A stretch of DNA of 64,000 bases from Exiguobacterium aurantiacum. GTDB lineage: Bacteria; Bacillota; Bacilli; Exiguobacteriales; Exiguobacteriaceae. The DNA is taken from contig NZ_MKXO01000002.1 of NCBI RefSeq assembly GCF_001766415.1, forward strand, positions 275,620 to 339,619, given 5' to 3'. Under the pieces are notes generated by a model that searched no databases, was not told the DNA's origin, and saw only the letters and a program-made list of their open reading frames with translations. The translations under genes were made by a program, and so were the position numbers. Positions 51,363 to 59,772 of this stretch are shown here, one piece after another; the first letter of the stretch is position 1, and every line of letters begins with the position of its first letter.

Positions 51363-53631
51363 GCAATTATCCAAGCAACTTCTCACGAGCGGACGGTTCG
51401 CGATTGAACGCGAAATGCTACGTGTGACAACAGACGGGACGCTCGCCGTGACGAAACATCCGTCAAGTCTCGGCGACAAAGCGACGCACCCGTATATTAC
51501 GACCGATTTTTCCGAGAGCCAGATCGAACTGATCACGCCGACGTTCCCGACCGTCGAAGCGGCACATAACTTTTTAGAGACGCTTTATGACATCACGGCG
51601 CTAAATATCGGCGACGAGCGGCTTTGGCCACAGTCGATGCCGTGCCCGTTGCCGGACGGCGGCGTCATCCCGCTCGCCGACTTCGGCAGTTCCGGTATTG
51701 AGGCCGGCCGTTACCGTGAACATCTGCTTCAAAAGTACGGGGCGAAAAAACAGCTCATCTCCGGGATCCATTTCAACTTCTCGTTCTCGGACGAGTTGAT
51801 CGCCGCGTTATATGAAGGGTCTCCCGAGCAATATGACCGCTTCAAAAACGAGCTCTATTTGAAGCTCGTCCGCAACTATTTGCGCCTGCGCTGGCTCGCT
51901 GTCTACTTGCTCGGCGGAACGCCTGCCGTCCATACGAGCTACGAGGAACGTTGCGTCAGCCAAATGCAGGCGTTGAACGAGGACGTCTACTCGAATACGA
52001 CGGCGCTGTCGTACCGAAATAGTGACTGCGGTTATACGAACGTCGAACCGCTCTATCCGAACTATGCGACGCTCCCAGACTATGCGAGTAGCGTCCGCCG
52101 TTTGATCGCCAAAGGCGACATCGCCAACCCGAACGAGCTGTACTCGCCGATTCGACTGAAGACGTCACGCGGCGGAAATGACCTCGACCGGCTCGAGAAG
52201 AACGGCATCGATTATATCGAGATTCGCAACATCGACCTCAATCCGTTCGAGAAGACCGGTATCGCACTCGATGATTTGCGATTCCTGCACGTCTTCTTGC
52301 TCTATTTAGCGTTGAAAGACGAGACTGACTTCGCGGACTGGCAAGCCGAGGCGTTCCGTAACCAACAGCTCGTCGCCAAAGAGGGACTATCGCCGTCACT
52401 CGTCCTCGAACGTGATGGCGAGCCGGTCGCTCTGCAAACGTTCGCCCGTGACCTCGTCGCTGACATCGAGTCGTTCAACGCGCAACACGACCTCGGTTTT
52501 GCTGACGTCTTCGCGTCCGTCCGGGAACGGATTGACAACGTCGAAGCGACCTACTCGGCCCGGCTGACAAAAGTCATGACCGACGAAGGCTATACGACCT
52601 GGTCACTCCGCCAAGCCGAGACGTATTATGAAGATGCGTTCGCCAACCGGTTCCGGATGCACGGCTATACGGACATGGAACTGTCGACGCAAATTTTGAT
52701 GAAGTCGGCCTTAAAACGAGGTTACGCGGTCGATGTCGTCGACCGGGACGACCAATTCATCCGTCTTCGTCACGGCAATCGGGTCGAGTACGTCAGACAA
52801 GCGACGAAAACGTCGAAAGATAACTACGTGTCGGTGCTGATGATGGAAAACAAGACGGTGACAAAACATGTGCTCGCCGAACACGGCATCCACGTCCCTG
52901 GGGGTGTCGAGTTGCGCAGTGAAGACGACTTGCGTAACGTCTGGTCCGAGTTTTCCGCTCAGCCAATCGTCCTGAAGCCGAAATCGACGAACTTCGGGAT
53001 TGGCATCCACATCTTCAAAGACGGGACGACGCTCGACGAGGCGCTCGAGGCGTTCCGTCATGCCAACACGTTCGACGACGTCGTCTTGCTCGAGACGTTT
53101 TTACCGGGGAAAGAATATCGTTTCCTCGTCATCGGTGATAAGGTCGCCGGCATCTTGCACCGCGTCCCGGCGAATGTGACCGGGGACGGTGTCTCGACGA
53201 TCCGCGAGCTCGTTGCGAAGAAAAATGAGGATCCGCTCCGCGGCAAAGGCTATAAGACACCGCTCGAGAAGATCGAGATCGACGACATCGTCGTATCGTT
53301 CCTGCGTCCGCAAGGCAAAACTCCTGACAGCGTCCTCGCTGACGGCGAACGCGTCTTCTTGCGCGAGAACTCGAACATTAGCACAGGTGGCGACAGCATC
53401 GACTATACGGACCAAATCTCTGACTTTTATAAACAGGTCGCGGTCGATTCGGCGAAAGCAATCGGTGCCACGATTTGCGGCGTCGATATGATGATCCCGT
53501 CGCTTGACGCAGAAAATGACTACGGCATCATCGAATTGAACTTCAACCCGGCCATCCATATCCATTCCTTCCCGTACGAAGGGAAAGAACGTCCCATCGG
53601 CGAGACGGTGCTCGATTTGTTGTTTGACTGA
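51346..53631 (+). CDS. gshF: Bifunctional glutamate-cysteine ligase / glutathione synthetase
   Basis: Single polypeptide that makes glutathione from Glu, Cys and Gly. The 761-residue protein has a proteobacterial-type GshA domain (about 1-490): RFAIEREMLRVT, WPQSMPCPLP, GIHFNFSFSD and EIRNIDLNPFEKTGI. A C-terminal ATP-grasp domain follows (about 500-761): KSTNFGIGIHIF, RFLVIGDKVAGILHRVPANV, ENSNISTGGDSIDYT and IELNFNPAIHIH. TTG start at 51346 has AAGGAAG upstream and overlaps the MATE gene end. The exporter might move glutathione conjugates (inference). Confidence 0.95.
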   Translation: MQKRFKQLSKQLLTSGRFAIEREMLRVTTDGTLAVTKHPSSLGDKATHPYITTDFSESQIELITPTFPTVEAAHNFLETLYDITALNIGDERLWPQSMPCPLPDGGVIPLADFGSSGIEAGRYREHLLQKYGAKKQLISGIHFNFSFSDELIAALYEGSPEQYDRFKNELYLKLVRNYLRLRWLAVYLLGGTPAVHTSYEERCVSQMQALNEDVYSNTTALSYRNSDCGYTNVEPLYPNYATLPDYASSVRRLIAKGDIANPNELYSPIRLKTSRGGNDLDRLEKNGIDYIEIRNIDLNPFEKTGIALDDLRFLHVFLLYLALKDETDFADWQAEAFRNQQLVAKEGLSPSLVLERDGEPVALQTFARDLVADIESFNAQHDLGFADVFASVRERIDNVEATYSARLTKVMTDEGYTTWSLRQAETYYEDAFANRFRMHGYTDMELSTQILMKSALKRGYAVDVVDRDDQFIRLRHGNRVEYVRQATKTSKDNYVSVLMMENKTVTKHVLAEHGIHVPGGVELRSEDDLRNVWSEFSAQPIVLKPKSTNFGIGIHIFKDGTTLDEALEAFRHANTFDDVVLLETFLPGKEYRFLVIGDKVAGILHRVPANVTGDGVSTIRELVAKKNEDPLRGKGYKTPLEKIEIDDIVVSFLRPQGKTPDSVLADGERVFLRENSNISTGGDSIDYTDQISDFYKQVAVDSAKAIGATICGVDMMIPSLDAENDYGIIELNFNPAIHIHSFPYEGKERPIGETVLDLLFD

Positions 53632-53719
53632 TCAGGTTGGAAGGACGCTCAATTCGGGAATAAGGACTACATCGTTTCAAGTCGGTGTACCGTACTTTCT
53701 CTAGAGAGGAGTCTTTCAA

Positions 53720-54220
53720 ATGGGAACCGTCAAATCGCACGTCGAAGGTAAGACGTTGGTTGTTGAGCGGAGTTTCAAAGCGCCACGTGAGCTCGTGTTC
53801 GAGGCATTCTCAAGCCCGGCTCACTTAGAGGCGTGGTGGGGACCTGCGGGATGGAAAACAGACATCCGCACGTTTGAGTTTGAACCGGGTGGGACATGGC
53901 ATTATTGCATGACCTGTGTCGATGAGGACCAAGTCGATTATGTCGGGATGGAGTCATGGGGCAAGGCGACGTTCCTTGAAATCGATCCCCATTCCCGGAT
54001 TGTCTACCTTGATGCTTTTGCAGACGAGGCGGGGAACGTCAATCCCGACTTCCCGGTCATGACGATCACGAACGAATTTATCGACATTCCGGACGGGACG
54101 TTGCTCGTCAGCCGCTCCGAGTTCACAGACGATGCTGCTCTCAAACAGGTCGTCGAAATGGGCGCCGTCGAAGGCTTCTCGTCACAACTCGATCGTCTCA
54201 ACGCCATCGTCTCGAGATAA
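53720..54220 (+). CDS. SRPBCC/AHSA1-family protein
   Basis: 166-residue START-like (activator of Hsp90 ATPase homologue 1) domain protein. Seen: VVERSFKAPRELVFEAFSSPAHLEAWWGPAGWKT, FEFEPGGTWHYCM and the closing TLLVSRSEFTDDAALKQVVEMGAVEGFSSQLDRL. These fold into a hydrophobic ligand cavity; the bound ligand is unknown. ATG follows AGAGAGGAG. Transcribed alone and ended by a bidirectional terminator. Confidence 0.85.
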   Translation: MGTVKSHVEGKTLVVERSFKAPRELVFEAFSSPAHLEAWWGPAGWKTDIRTFEFEPGGTWHYCMTCVDEDQVDYVGMESWGKATFLEIDPHSRIVYLDAFADEAGNVNPDFPVMTITNEFIDIPDGTLLVSRSEFTDDAALKQVVEMGAVEGFSSQLDRLNAIVSR

Positions 54221-54222
54221 CC

Positions 54223-54262
54223 AAAACCGCCCGCACCTCGGTTGAGATGCGGGCGGTTTTTT
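54223..54262. terminator. Bidirectional terminator, SRPBCC gene and DUF202 gene
   Basis: AAAACCGCCCGCA / TGCGGGCGGTTTT stem with a short imperfect inner part and T tracts on both sides. Confidence 0.9.
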
Positions 54263-54263
54263 G

Positions 54264-54635
54264 TTAAAACAGAAAATAACTAACAATCAAGATGAGCGTG
54301 AAGATGAACACCATCCCGATGGCGAGCGCGACGAGGCTCATCTTCGCCGACTTGAACTGCTGCGAGTTGATCGTGTGCACTTTCTTCAAGTACGACCGTG
54401 TCCCGACGAGGATCGTCGCGATACCGAAGATGATCGACAAAATGCCGATCGCCGTGATCAGTTGATGCTCGGCCCCGCTCAAGTTCTCACTTCGATAGTA
54501 ATGAAAGTTCGTCACGAGGAAGCCGATCCCGATGACGGTGATGGCCGTCCGGATCCAGGCGAGGAACGTCCGCTCGTTGGCGAGGTGCTGTTGAATGTAC
54601 TGTGAATCGACCGTCTTCTCTAAATCTAGTTTCAT
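54264..54635 (-). CDS. DUF202 (YidH-family) membrane protein
   Basis: 123-residue protein of the DUF202 family, with NERTFLAWIRTAITVIGIGFLVTNF near the N-terminus and three membrane segments (about 28-45, 55-75 and 98-120). Function unknown. It begins 14 bases after the response regulator stop, so it is probably the last gene of the kinase-regulator operon. Confidence 0.85.
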   Translation of the reverse strand: MKLDLEKTVDSQYIQQHLANERTFLAWIRTAITVIGIGFLVTNFHYYRSENLSGAEHQLITAIGILSIIFGIATILVGTRSYLKKVHTINSQQFKSAKMSLVALAIGMVFIFTLILIVSYFLF

Positions 54636-54649
54636 AACTTCCCCTCTTT

Positions 54650-55291
54650 CTAGCCGTCGTAGTCGATCAACCGATTTTTCAACGCGAACTGGACGAGCTC
54701 GTGTCGATGCTTGATTTGAAGTTTCTGCATGATGCGTCCTTTATGGTTCTCGACCGTCTTCGGACTGATGCCGAGTTTCTCTCCAATCTCGATATTTCCG
54801 TAACCGAGCGTTGTCAAACGTACAATTTCCGACTCACGCCGCGTCAGCACCGACTCTGTCTTTTGCGATGCTGCTTTCTCGATAAACGCTTCCGACAGAG
54901 ACGTTGCATAGTAACGCTTCCCTTCCATCACTTGCTTGATGCCGTCGACGAGCTGGGCCGGATCACTATTTTTGGATAAATAGCCGGGCACACCGAGCTC
55001 GAGCGCGCGTTTGATGTAAAGCTCCTCATCGTGCATCGTGAGCAGGATGACTTTGGCGGTCGGTACTTCTTGCGCTAACGCTTTTGCCGTCATAAATCCG
55101 TCGAGTCCGTTCGGCATCGTGATGTCGAGCAAGACGACGTCCGGTATCGTCCGCATCGCTTCCTGGATGGCTGTCGTCCCTTCGGCCGCTTCCCCGACAA
55201 CGTTGATGTCTTTATAGGGACGAAACATCAACTTCAATCCACGCCGGACGAGTTCGTGGTCATCGACAATCAGCACATCAATCGGTGTCAT
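54650..55291 (-). CDS. NarL/FixJ-family response regulator
   Basis: 213-residue regulator. The receiver domain has IDVLIVDDHELVRRGLKLMF and the phosphorylated Asp in DVVLLDITMPNGLDG. The C-terminal LuxR HTH has LTRRESEIVRLTTLGYGNIEIGEKLGISPKTVENHKGRIMQKL. ATG at 55291 has GCGAGG five bases before it and overlaps the kinase stop by 14 bases; a 15-base longer start is possible. It is the cognate partner of the PAS kinase encoded just upstream. Confidence 0.93.
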   Translation of the reverse strand: MTPIDVLIVDDHELVRRGLKLMFRPYKDINVVGEAAEGTTAIQEAMRTIPDVVLLDITMPNGLDGFMTAKALAQEVPTAKVILLTMHDEELYIKRALELGVPGYLSKNSDPAQLVDGIKQVMEGKRYYATSLSEAFIEKAASQKTESVLTRRESEIVRLTTLGYGNIEIGEKLGISPKTVENHKGRIMQKLQIKHRHELVQFALKNRLIDYDG

Positions 55292-56303
55292 AGCGACCTC
55301 GCTCAATCGGAACGGACACTGAAATTTCAGTGCCTTGTCCGATGACTGATTCGAGTGTAAACGTACCGTGAATCGTTTTCGTCCGTTCTTCCATATGACG
55401 AAGCCCTAATCCTTTCGCCACTCGTTGTTGATCGAACCCGTTCCCGTCATCTTTAAACAGCACATCGATTTGTCCGTCATGCTCGACGATGCGGCAATCG
55501 ATCGTACTCGCCTGTGCATACTTCATGCTATTGACGAGCGCCTCTTGGACGATGCGATACACGTTGATTTCGATGACGCGCTCATAGCGGTCAGCTAAAC
55601 GAATGTCGGTCCGAAACGTGACGAGCGGGTATCTGGTGGCAAAACTATCAACTAACACGTTCAACGCCGAGCCGAGTCCGAATTGATCCAGCTCGATCGG
55701 GCGCAGTTGTTTCGAATAGCCGCGCACGTTATCGATCAGTCGGCCCACTTCGGCGAGTACGGATTCGATGTAGTCTTTTTTGTCTGGGTCGGATACATCG
55801 GACTGGAGCGCACCGAGGGCGAGGGCGATGCTGAACAACGATTGACCGACCCCGTCGTGGAGTTCTTGGGCGAGCCGTTCGTGCTCTTCCTCCCGGGCTC
55901 GAATCAATTCCCACACCATCTGTTCGCGAAGCGCATGCGCTTCCCGGCGCTTGCGTTCCGTAAAATCGCGAAGCACGAGCAAATAGTACGTCGCACCCGA
56001 TATCGGATCGTTCAAAATTCGCGCCGTATTCATCTCCACGTCGACCATCTTTCCCGAATATGTCGGCATCTCTGACGTGAAGTACGGGGAGCGCTCATGT
56101 TGGATCAAGTAGCATCGATCTTCGTCCGGACCGATTTCACGTCGTTGACAAAATGAACAGTACGGGACAGGTTCTCCTAGCCGCCACCCGGTCAATTGTT
56201 CGGCTGCCTCGTTCATCGTGATGATGTTTCGATCATGGTCCATCACGATGACCCCGTCTTTTAGGACATTTAAGATCTGGCGTTCAAAATCTTGAAGTGC
56301 CAA
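55278..56303 (-). CDS. Soluble PAS-domain histidine kinase, NreB-like
   Basis: 341-residue cytoplasmic kinase without membrane segments. The N-terminal PAS domain (about 5-120) contains C49, C52 and C64 in YCSFCQRREIGPDEDRC, a C-x2-C-x11-C arrangement. Oxygen sensor NreB uses C-x2-C-x11-C-x2-C to hold an oxygen-labile [4Fe-4S] cluster; here the fourth position is Ile67. HisKA_3 follows with the phospho-His in AQELHDGVGQSLFSI, then HATPase with DDGNGFDQQR and GLGLRHMEER. Its signal is inferred to be redox or oxygen. Confidence 0.88.
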   Translation of the reverse strand: MALQDFERQILNVLKDGVIVMDHDRNIITMNEAAEQLTGWRLGEPVPYCSFCQRREIGPDEDRCYLIQHERSPYFTSEMPTYSGKMVDVEMNTARILNDPISGATYYLLVLRDFTERKRREAHALREQMVWELIRAREEEHERLAQELHDGVGQSLFSIALALGALQSDVSDPDKKDYIESVLAEVGRLIDNVRGYSKQLRPIELDQFGLGSALNVLVDSFATRYPLVTFRTDIRLADRYERVIEINVYRIVQEALVNSMKYAQASTIDCRIVEHDGQIDVLFKDDGNGFDQQRVAKGLGLRHMEERTKTIHGTFTLESVIGQGTEISVSVPIERGRYDTD

Positions 56304-56388
56304 TCCGCCCCCTCCTTTCTGTCTGCCTTCTCGTTTCCCCCATCATACCCCCGCGGGTAATTGTTGCCAACTATTTGAGCATACAGAA

Positions 56389-56426
56389 ACCGGACGTGAT
56401 GCATTCACGTCCGGACCGGTTCATTA
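56389..56426 (-). terminator. Terminator after sqr-DUF1641
   Basis: CCGGACGTGA / TCACGTCCGG stem followed on the minus strand by TTTCTG, at the DUF1641 stop codon. Confidence 0.78.
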
Positions 56427-56981
56427 TTTTTTTGTTTGTTCGGACAATACTTCGACCGTCGCCTGCATATACTTGAGGCCATGCTGGACCGATGGCTCTT
56501 TCAGCCAACGAACGAGCGAGAACAACGTGATGTTGCGGTCATCGCGTTCAGCCCGTGCTCGGATTTCGGTGAGCATCGTACGCGTGGCGTCGGCTTTCCC
56601 TTTTACCGGTGCGACGTATTCATCGACCCGTTGACCGATCAGTTCTCGTGTCTGCTCGTCCGCGTAGACGTCTTGTGCGAAGGCGAGTACTTGTTCAAGC
56701 TGGTTCGTCACCTGGAGCAACATCGGCAACTTCTCGGCGAGCTTGACCGCCGCCTCGAGCGTCTCGACTTGTAAATTCGATGAGTCGAGGAGCGTATCGA
56801 CTTTTTGTCTCACTTGCTGGTCGTTCATCGTCGCCATCCCGAAATCAACAGCGTCTTCGAGGCGGCGAAGCGACTTCTCAATCTCGGGCAATCGTTCGAC
56901 GAGGGAGACGAGCGCTTGCTCGACGTCCGGCCGCGTCAACACAGATTCTAATGTCTGTTCTTTCGTTGGTGTACGTTCCAT
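56424..56981 (-). CDS. DUF1641 protein associated with sulfide:quinone reductase
   Basis: 185-residue soluble, strongly helical protein. The DUF1641 core is seen as KLAEKLPMLLQVTNQLEQVLAFAQD with a C-terminal TLFSLVRWLKEPSVQHGLKYMQATVEVL. DUF1641 proteins commonly accompany FAD-dependent oxidoreductases but no activity is established. ATG at 56981 has AAAGGGGGAG upstream; the longer frame overlaps the sqr gene without a better site. It is 17 bases downstream of sqr, clearly in the same operon. Confidence 0.82.
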   Translation of the reverse strand: MERTPTKEQTLESVLTRPDVEQALVSLVERLPEIEKSLRRLEDAVDFGMATMNDQQVRQKVDTLLDSSNLQVETLEAAVKLAEKLPMLLQVTNQLEQVLAFAQDVYADEQTRELIGQRVDEYVAPVKGKADATRTMLTEIRARAERDDRNITLFSLVRWLKEPSVQHGLKYMQATVEVLSEQTKK

Positions 56982-56998
56982 CGTCTTCTCCCCCTTTC

Positions 56999-58192
56999 TC
57001 ACATCGTCCCTTTCAACATCCCGTTCCAATACATGACTGGAAGAAAGTCTTTTTTCAAGATATACATGCTATGGCGTTCTTTCGCTTGATTGAACGGCAT
57101 CGACTCTTGTGGTACTTTCTCGTAATCGAACTCAGCCAAGATAAGCTTGTTGTAGCCTGTGACGATTGGGCAAGACGAGTAGCCGTCATACGACGCGACC
57201 GGAACTTGGCCATACATGAGGTCGCCCACATTTTTAGCGACGACGGGCGCTTGTTTCCGAATCGCGGCACCGGTCTTCGACGTCGGTAAATTCGTGCAGT
57301 CACCGAGTCCGAAGACATTTTTATACTGTTTATGTTGAAGCGTGTACATATCGACATCGACCCATCCGCCCGCGTCCGCAAGCTTGCTTTCTCGAATGAA
57401 TGTCGGTGCTTGCATCGGTGGCGTGACGTGAATCATGTCATAGCGCATCTCGAACGTTTCACCGCTATCTAACTGTTCAAAGACAGCGACTTTGTCGTCT
57501 GCTTTAATCTCGATTAAATTGACACGGAAATGTGTGTCAATCCGTTTTCGTTCGAGTACTTTTTCGAGCGCCGTCCGATATTTGGCAACATCAAAGATAG
57601 CCGGGTTGGCCGATCCGAAGACGATTTTACTGTTATCGCGGACACCTGTTTTCACAAAGTAGTCTTCCGCCATATACATAATTTTTTGCGGGGCCCCGCC
57701 ACACTTCACAGGTGATGCTGGGTGCGTGAACAACGCGGTACCGCCCTCAAAACCCCTAAGGGTATCCCACGTGTAGTCGACGTGTTGATACGAGTAGTTG
57801 CTACATACTTGTTTCGTCCCAAGCGCTGCTTCTAATCCTTTGATCCGACCCCAATCGATCTCAATCCCCGACGCGACGACCAAGTAGTCGTAATAAATCG
57901 TCCCGTTGACAGCCGTCTCGACTTGATTGGCTTCTGGGTCGAAGCTGACTACCTTGTCCTGAAGCCATTTCGCACCTTTTGGGATGAGTGTCGCCATGTC
58001 TCGCTCCGACTCTTCTTTTTTCGCGGCTCCGGCTCCGACGAGCGTCCAAAGCGGTTGATAGTAGTGTTTCGTTTCAGGATCGATCAGCAAAACCTCATCG
58101 GCTAAATGATGTTTTTCACGAAGCAGGCGCGCAGCGACGCTAATCCCTCCGGTACCGGCTCCGACGATGACAACTCGATAATGAGTACGCAT
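56999..58192 (-). CDS. sqr: Sulfide:quinone oxidoreductase
   Basis: 397-residue peripheral membrane flavoprotein that oxidises sulfide and reduces the quinone pool. Seen: N-terminal FAD motif VVIVGAGTGGISVAARL, HYYQPLWTLVGAG typical of type II SQRs, redox cysteines in KQVCSNYSYQH and SPVKCGGAPQKIMYM, and FAD-closing NVFGLGDCTNLPTSKTGAAIRKQAP. An extra cysteine is in SSCPIVTGY. Its product would be persulfide or sulfane sulfur. The divergent operator at 58481-58498 suggests persulfide-responsive control of this region. Confidence 0.93.
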   Translation of the reverse strand: MRTHYRVVIVGAGTGGISVAARLLREKHHLADEVLLIDPETKHYYQPLWTLVGAGAAKKEESERDMATLIPKGAKWLQDKVVSFDPEANQVETAVNGTIYYDYLVVASGIEIDWGRIKGLEAALGTKQVCSNYSYQHVDYTWDTLRGFEGGTALFTHPASPVKCGGAPQKIMYMAEDYFVKTGVRDNSKIVFGSANPAIFDVAKYRTALEKVLERKRIDTHFRVNLIEIKADDKVAVFEQLDSGETFEMRYDMIHVTPPMQAPTFIRESKLADAGGWVDVDMYTLQHKQYKNVFGLGDCTNLPTSKTGAAIRKQAPVVAKNVGDLMYGQVPVASYDGYSSCPIVTGYNKLILAEFDYEKVPQESMPFNQAKERHSMYILKKDFLPVMYWNGMLKGTM

Positions 58193-58390
58193 AAAGCAAT
58201 TCCCCTTTCGTTTCCGTAGATGACCGACAAAATTATGTCAATTCAGTGAACTTACCCACGCCTTCAGCATAGTTGAAAGCGCATACAACTTATATAGGGG
58301 AAGTCCCTCAATTTCTCCCGGACTATAGGACGCAACTATGATCGTCGTCATCTAGTCATGAAGTGCCCCAGTTGTTTTCCTGGGTCAATC

Positions 58391-58406
58391 TGTGAGTTAA
58401 ATCACT
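58391..58406. promoter_or_regulatory. Candidate CRP/FNR-type box
   Basis: TGTGA-GTTAAA-TCACT closely matches TGTGA-N6-TCACA, which Bacillus Fnr and related CRP-family regulators recognise. It lies between sqr and the plus-strand gene. Confidence 0.5.
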
Positions 58407-58470
58407 TCACCCGACGTGATTTCCTCATCAAAACGGCATAGGGGATTCCCCTCATTTGACGAGGAAAGTA

Positions 58471-58500
58471 TTGACTCCATTATACCATAGGGGGTATAAA
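58471..58500 (+). promoter_or_regulatory. Promoter with CsoR/CstR-type operator
   Basis: TTGACT, 18 bases, TATAAA. The dyad TATACC-ATAGGG-GGTATA (58481-58498) fills the spacer and overlaps the -10. Its form matches the G/C-tract dyads bound by CsoR-family repressors, whose CstR branch senses persulfides. The regulator gene is not in the window. Confidence 0.72.
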
Positions 58501-58535
58501 TTGGTTATCTAATTTTTTAGGAGGACTTTTTCACA

Positions 58536-59717
58536 ATGACACAACGACCTTATCATCCGCTCTACTTCTTATCAGCACTCGGTAACGGCGGGCTCGCCGT
58601 CTCGTTCTTTATGTATTTCATGTTTTTGATTCCGCATCCGGATTCACCACTCCCCCATTTCGATCATTTGCGGGCCACGTTTGAGAAAGGAGGAACTGCG
58701 CAAATTCTCGTTGTCGCTGTCTCCCTCATCATCTTGGCGCTCGCGGTGAACCATTTCCGCCTGCTCATTTGGAACGTCCGCTCGTTCCACACGTACAAGC
58801 GAACGTCGGCTTATCAGGCTCTCAAAGGCACTCCGGGTGAAGTGGCGGTCATGGCCGAACCGCTTACATACGCGATGAGCGTCAACGTCGTGTTCATTCT
58901 CGGCGCCTTGTTCGTCCCTGGACTATGGGCCAACGTCCAATCACTCTTCCCGTTCGCCTTGCTCGCATTCTTGGCAATCGGCGTCTACGCGCTCGTGCTT
59001 TATGTTCAGTACATCTCCAACGTTATGGCGAACGGTAAATTCCCGGTCGACAACTTGAATCAATTCGGACAATTTTTAGGAGCGTTCGCGTTTGTCATGG
59101 TCGCTGTCGGTTTAGCGAGCCCTGCCGCGATGTCGACGACACCATGGGTCTATGTCACATCGACGGTCGCCTCCCTCTTGTTCTTAGCGCTCGTCAGCGG
59201 TATCCTCCTCTTCTTCGGCGGTATGAGTTTACGTGCCGTATTGGCGAAAGGTCTGGCCAAACCTGGCGCACCGACCGTCTGGTTACTGATTCCGATCTTC
59301 ACGCTCACTGGAATCACGTTCGTTCGAATCTATTCGATGGTGTCGCACCGGCTACTCGAGACACATGTCAACACGGCGCTACTGTTCGTCGTACTCGGCT
59401 TCCTGTTCATGGCGAGCACTGCCGTCGGCTTGATCGGATTCCGTGTATTGCGTCGTCTCGACTATTTCAACGAACAGCCTGATGGCGCGGCGAGCTTCGG
59501 CCTCATCTGCCCAGGTGTCGCCTACGTTGTCCTCGGTATGTTCTTCGTCCACTGGGGACTCGTTCAAAACGACTTCATCACAGCGCATAGTCTGATGCAC
59601 TACGTCATCTTGTCACCGCTCGTATTCGTCCAAGCGAAGACGATCCAATGGCTCATCACACTGTCGGTCAAACACCTTTCACTACGAAAAAACGTATCCA
59701 AACTTGAGGCCGCGTAA
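58536..59717 (+). CDS. Multi-spanning membrane protein (TDT/TsoY-like), putative sulfur-compound transporter
   Basis: 393-residue protein with about ten predicted membrane segments. The start PLYFLSALGNGGLAVSFFMYFMFLIPHP and the later NVRSFHTYKRT, VDNLNQFGQFLGAFAFVMVAVG and HWGLVQNDFITAHSLMHY recall tellurite-resistance/dicarboxylate transporter (SLAC1-type) and TsoY-like proteins; I am unsure which. No catalytic motif is seen. Its promoter has a CsoR/CstR-type operator and it is divergent from sqr, so export of a sulfur oxyanion or persulfide-related function is inferred. AGGAGG precedes ATG by 11 bases. Confidence 0.72.
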   Translation: MTQRPYHPLYFLSALGNGGLAVSFFMYFMFLIPHPDSPLPHFDHLRATFEKGGTAQILVVAVSLIILALAVNHFRLLIWNVRSFHTYKRTSAYQALKGTPGEVAVMAEPLTYAMSVNVVFILGALFVPGLWANVQSLFPFALLAFLAIGVYALVLYVQYISNVMANGKFPVDNLNQFGQFLGAFAFVMVAVGLASPAAMSTTPWVYVTSTVASLLFLALVSGILLFFGGMSLRAVLAKGLAKPGAPTVWLLIPIFTLTGITFVRIYSMVSHRLLETHVNTALLFVVLGFLFMASTAVGLIGFRVLRRLDYFNEQPDGAASFGLICPGVAYVVLGMFFVHWGLVQNDFITAHSLMHYVILSPLVFVQAKTIQWLITLSVKHLSLRKNVSKLEAA

Positions 59718-59730
59718 GCATCGTTCCTCA

Positions 59731-59772
59731 ACAAAAGCCCTGTCGAAACGATTGTTTCTTCAGGGCTTTTGT
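59731..59772. terminator. Bidirectional terminator, membrane protein and aldolase genes
   Basis: CAAAAGCCCTG / CAGGGCTTTTG stem with inner GAAAC/GTTTC and T tracts both ways. Confidence 0.88.

Larger units (their letters stand above)
58193..58535. other. Divergent regulatory region of the sulfide module
   Basis: 343 bases without a gene. It holds a CRP/FNR-type dyad (58391-58406), a perfect AGGGGA-T-TCCCCT palindrome (58440-58452), and a sigma-A promoter with CsoR/CstR-type operator toward the plus strand. A TATATA toward sqr with a weak -35 lies near 58290. The density of dyads suggests that sqr and the membrane-protein gene answer to both oxygen and sulfur signals (inference). Confidence 0.6.
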
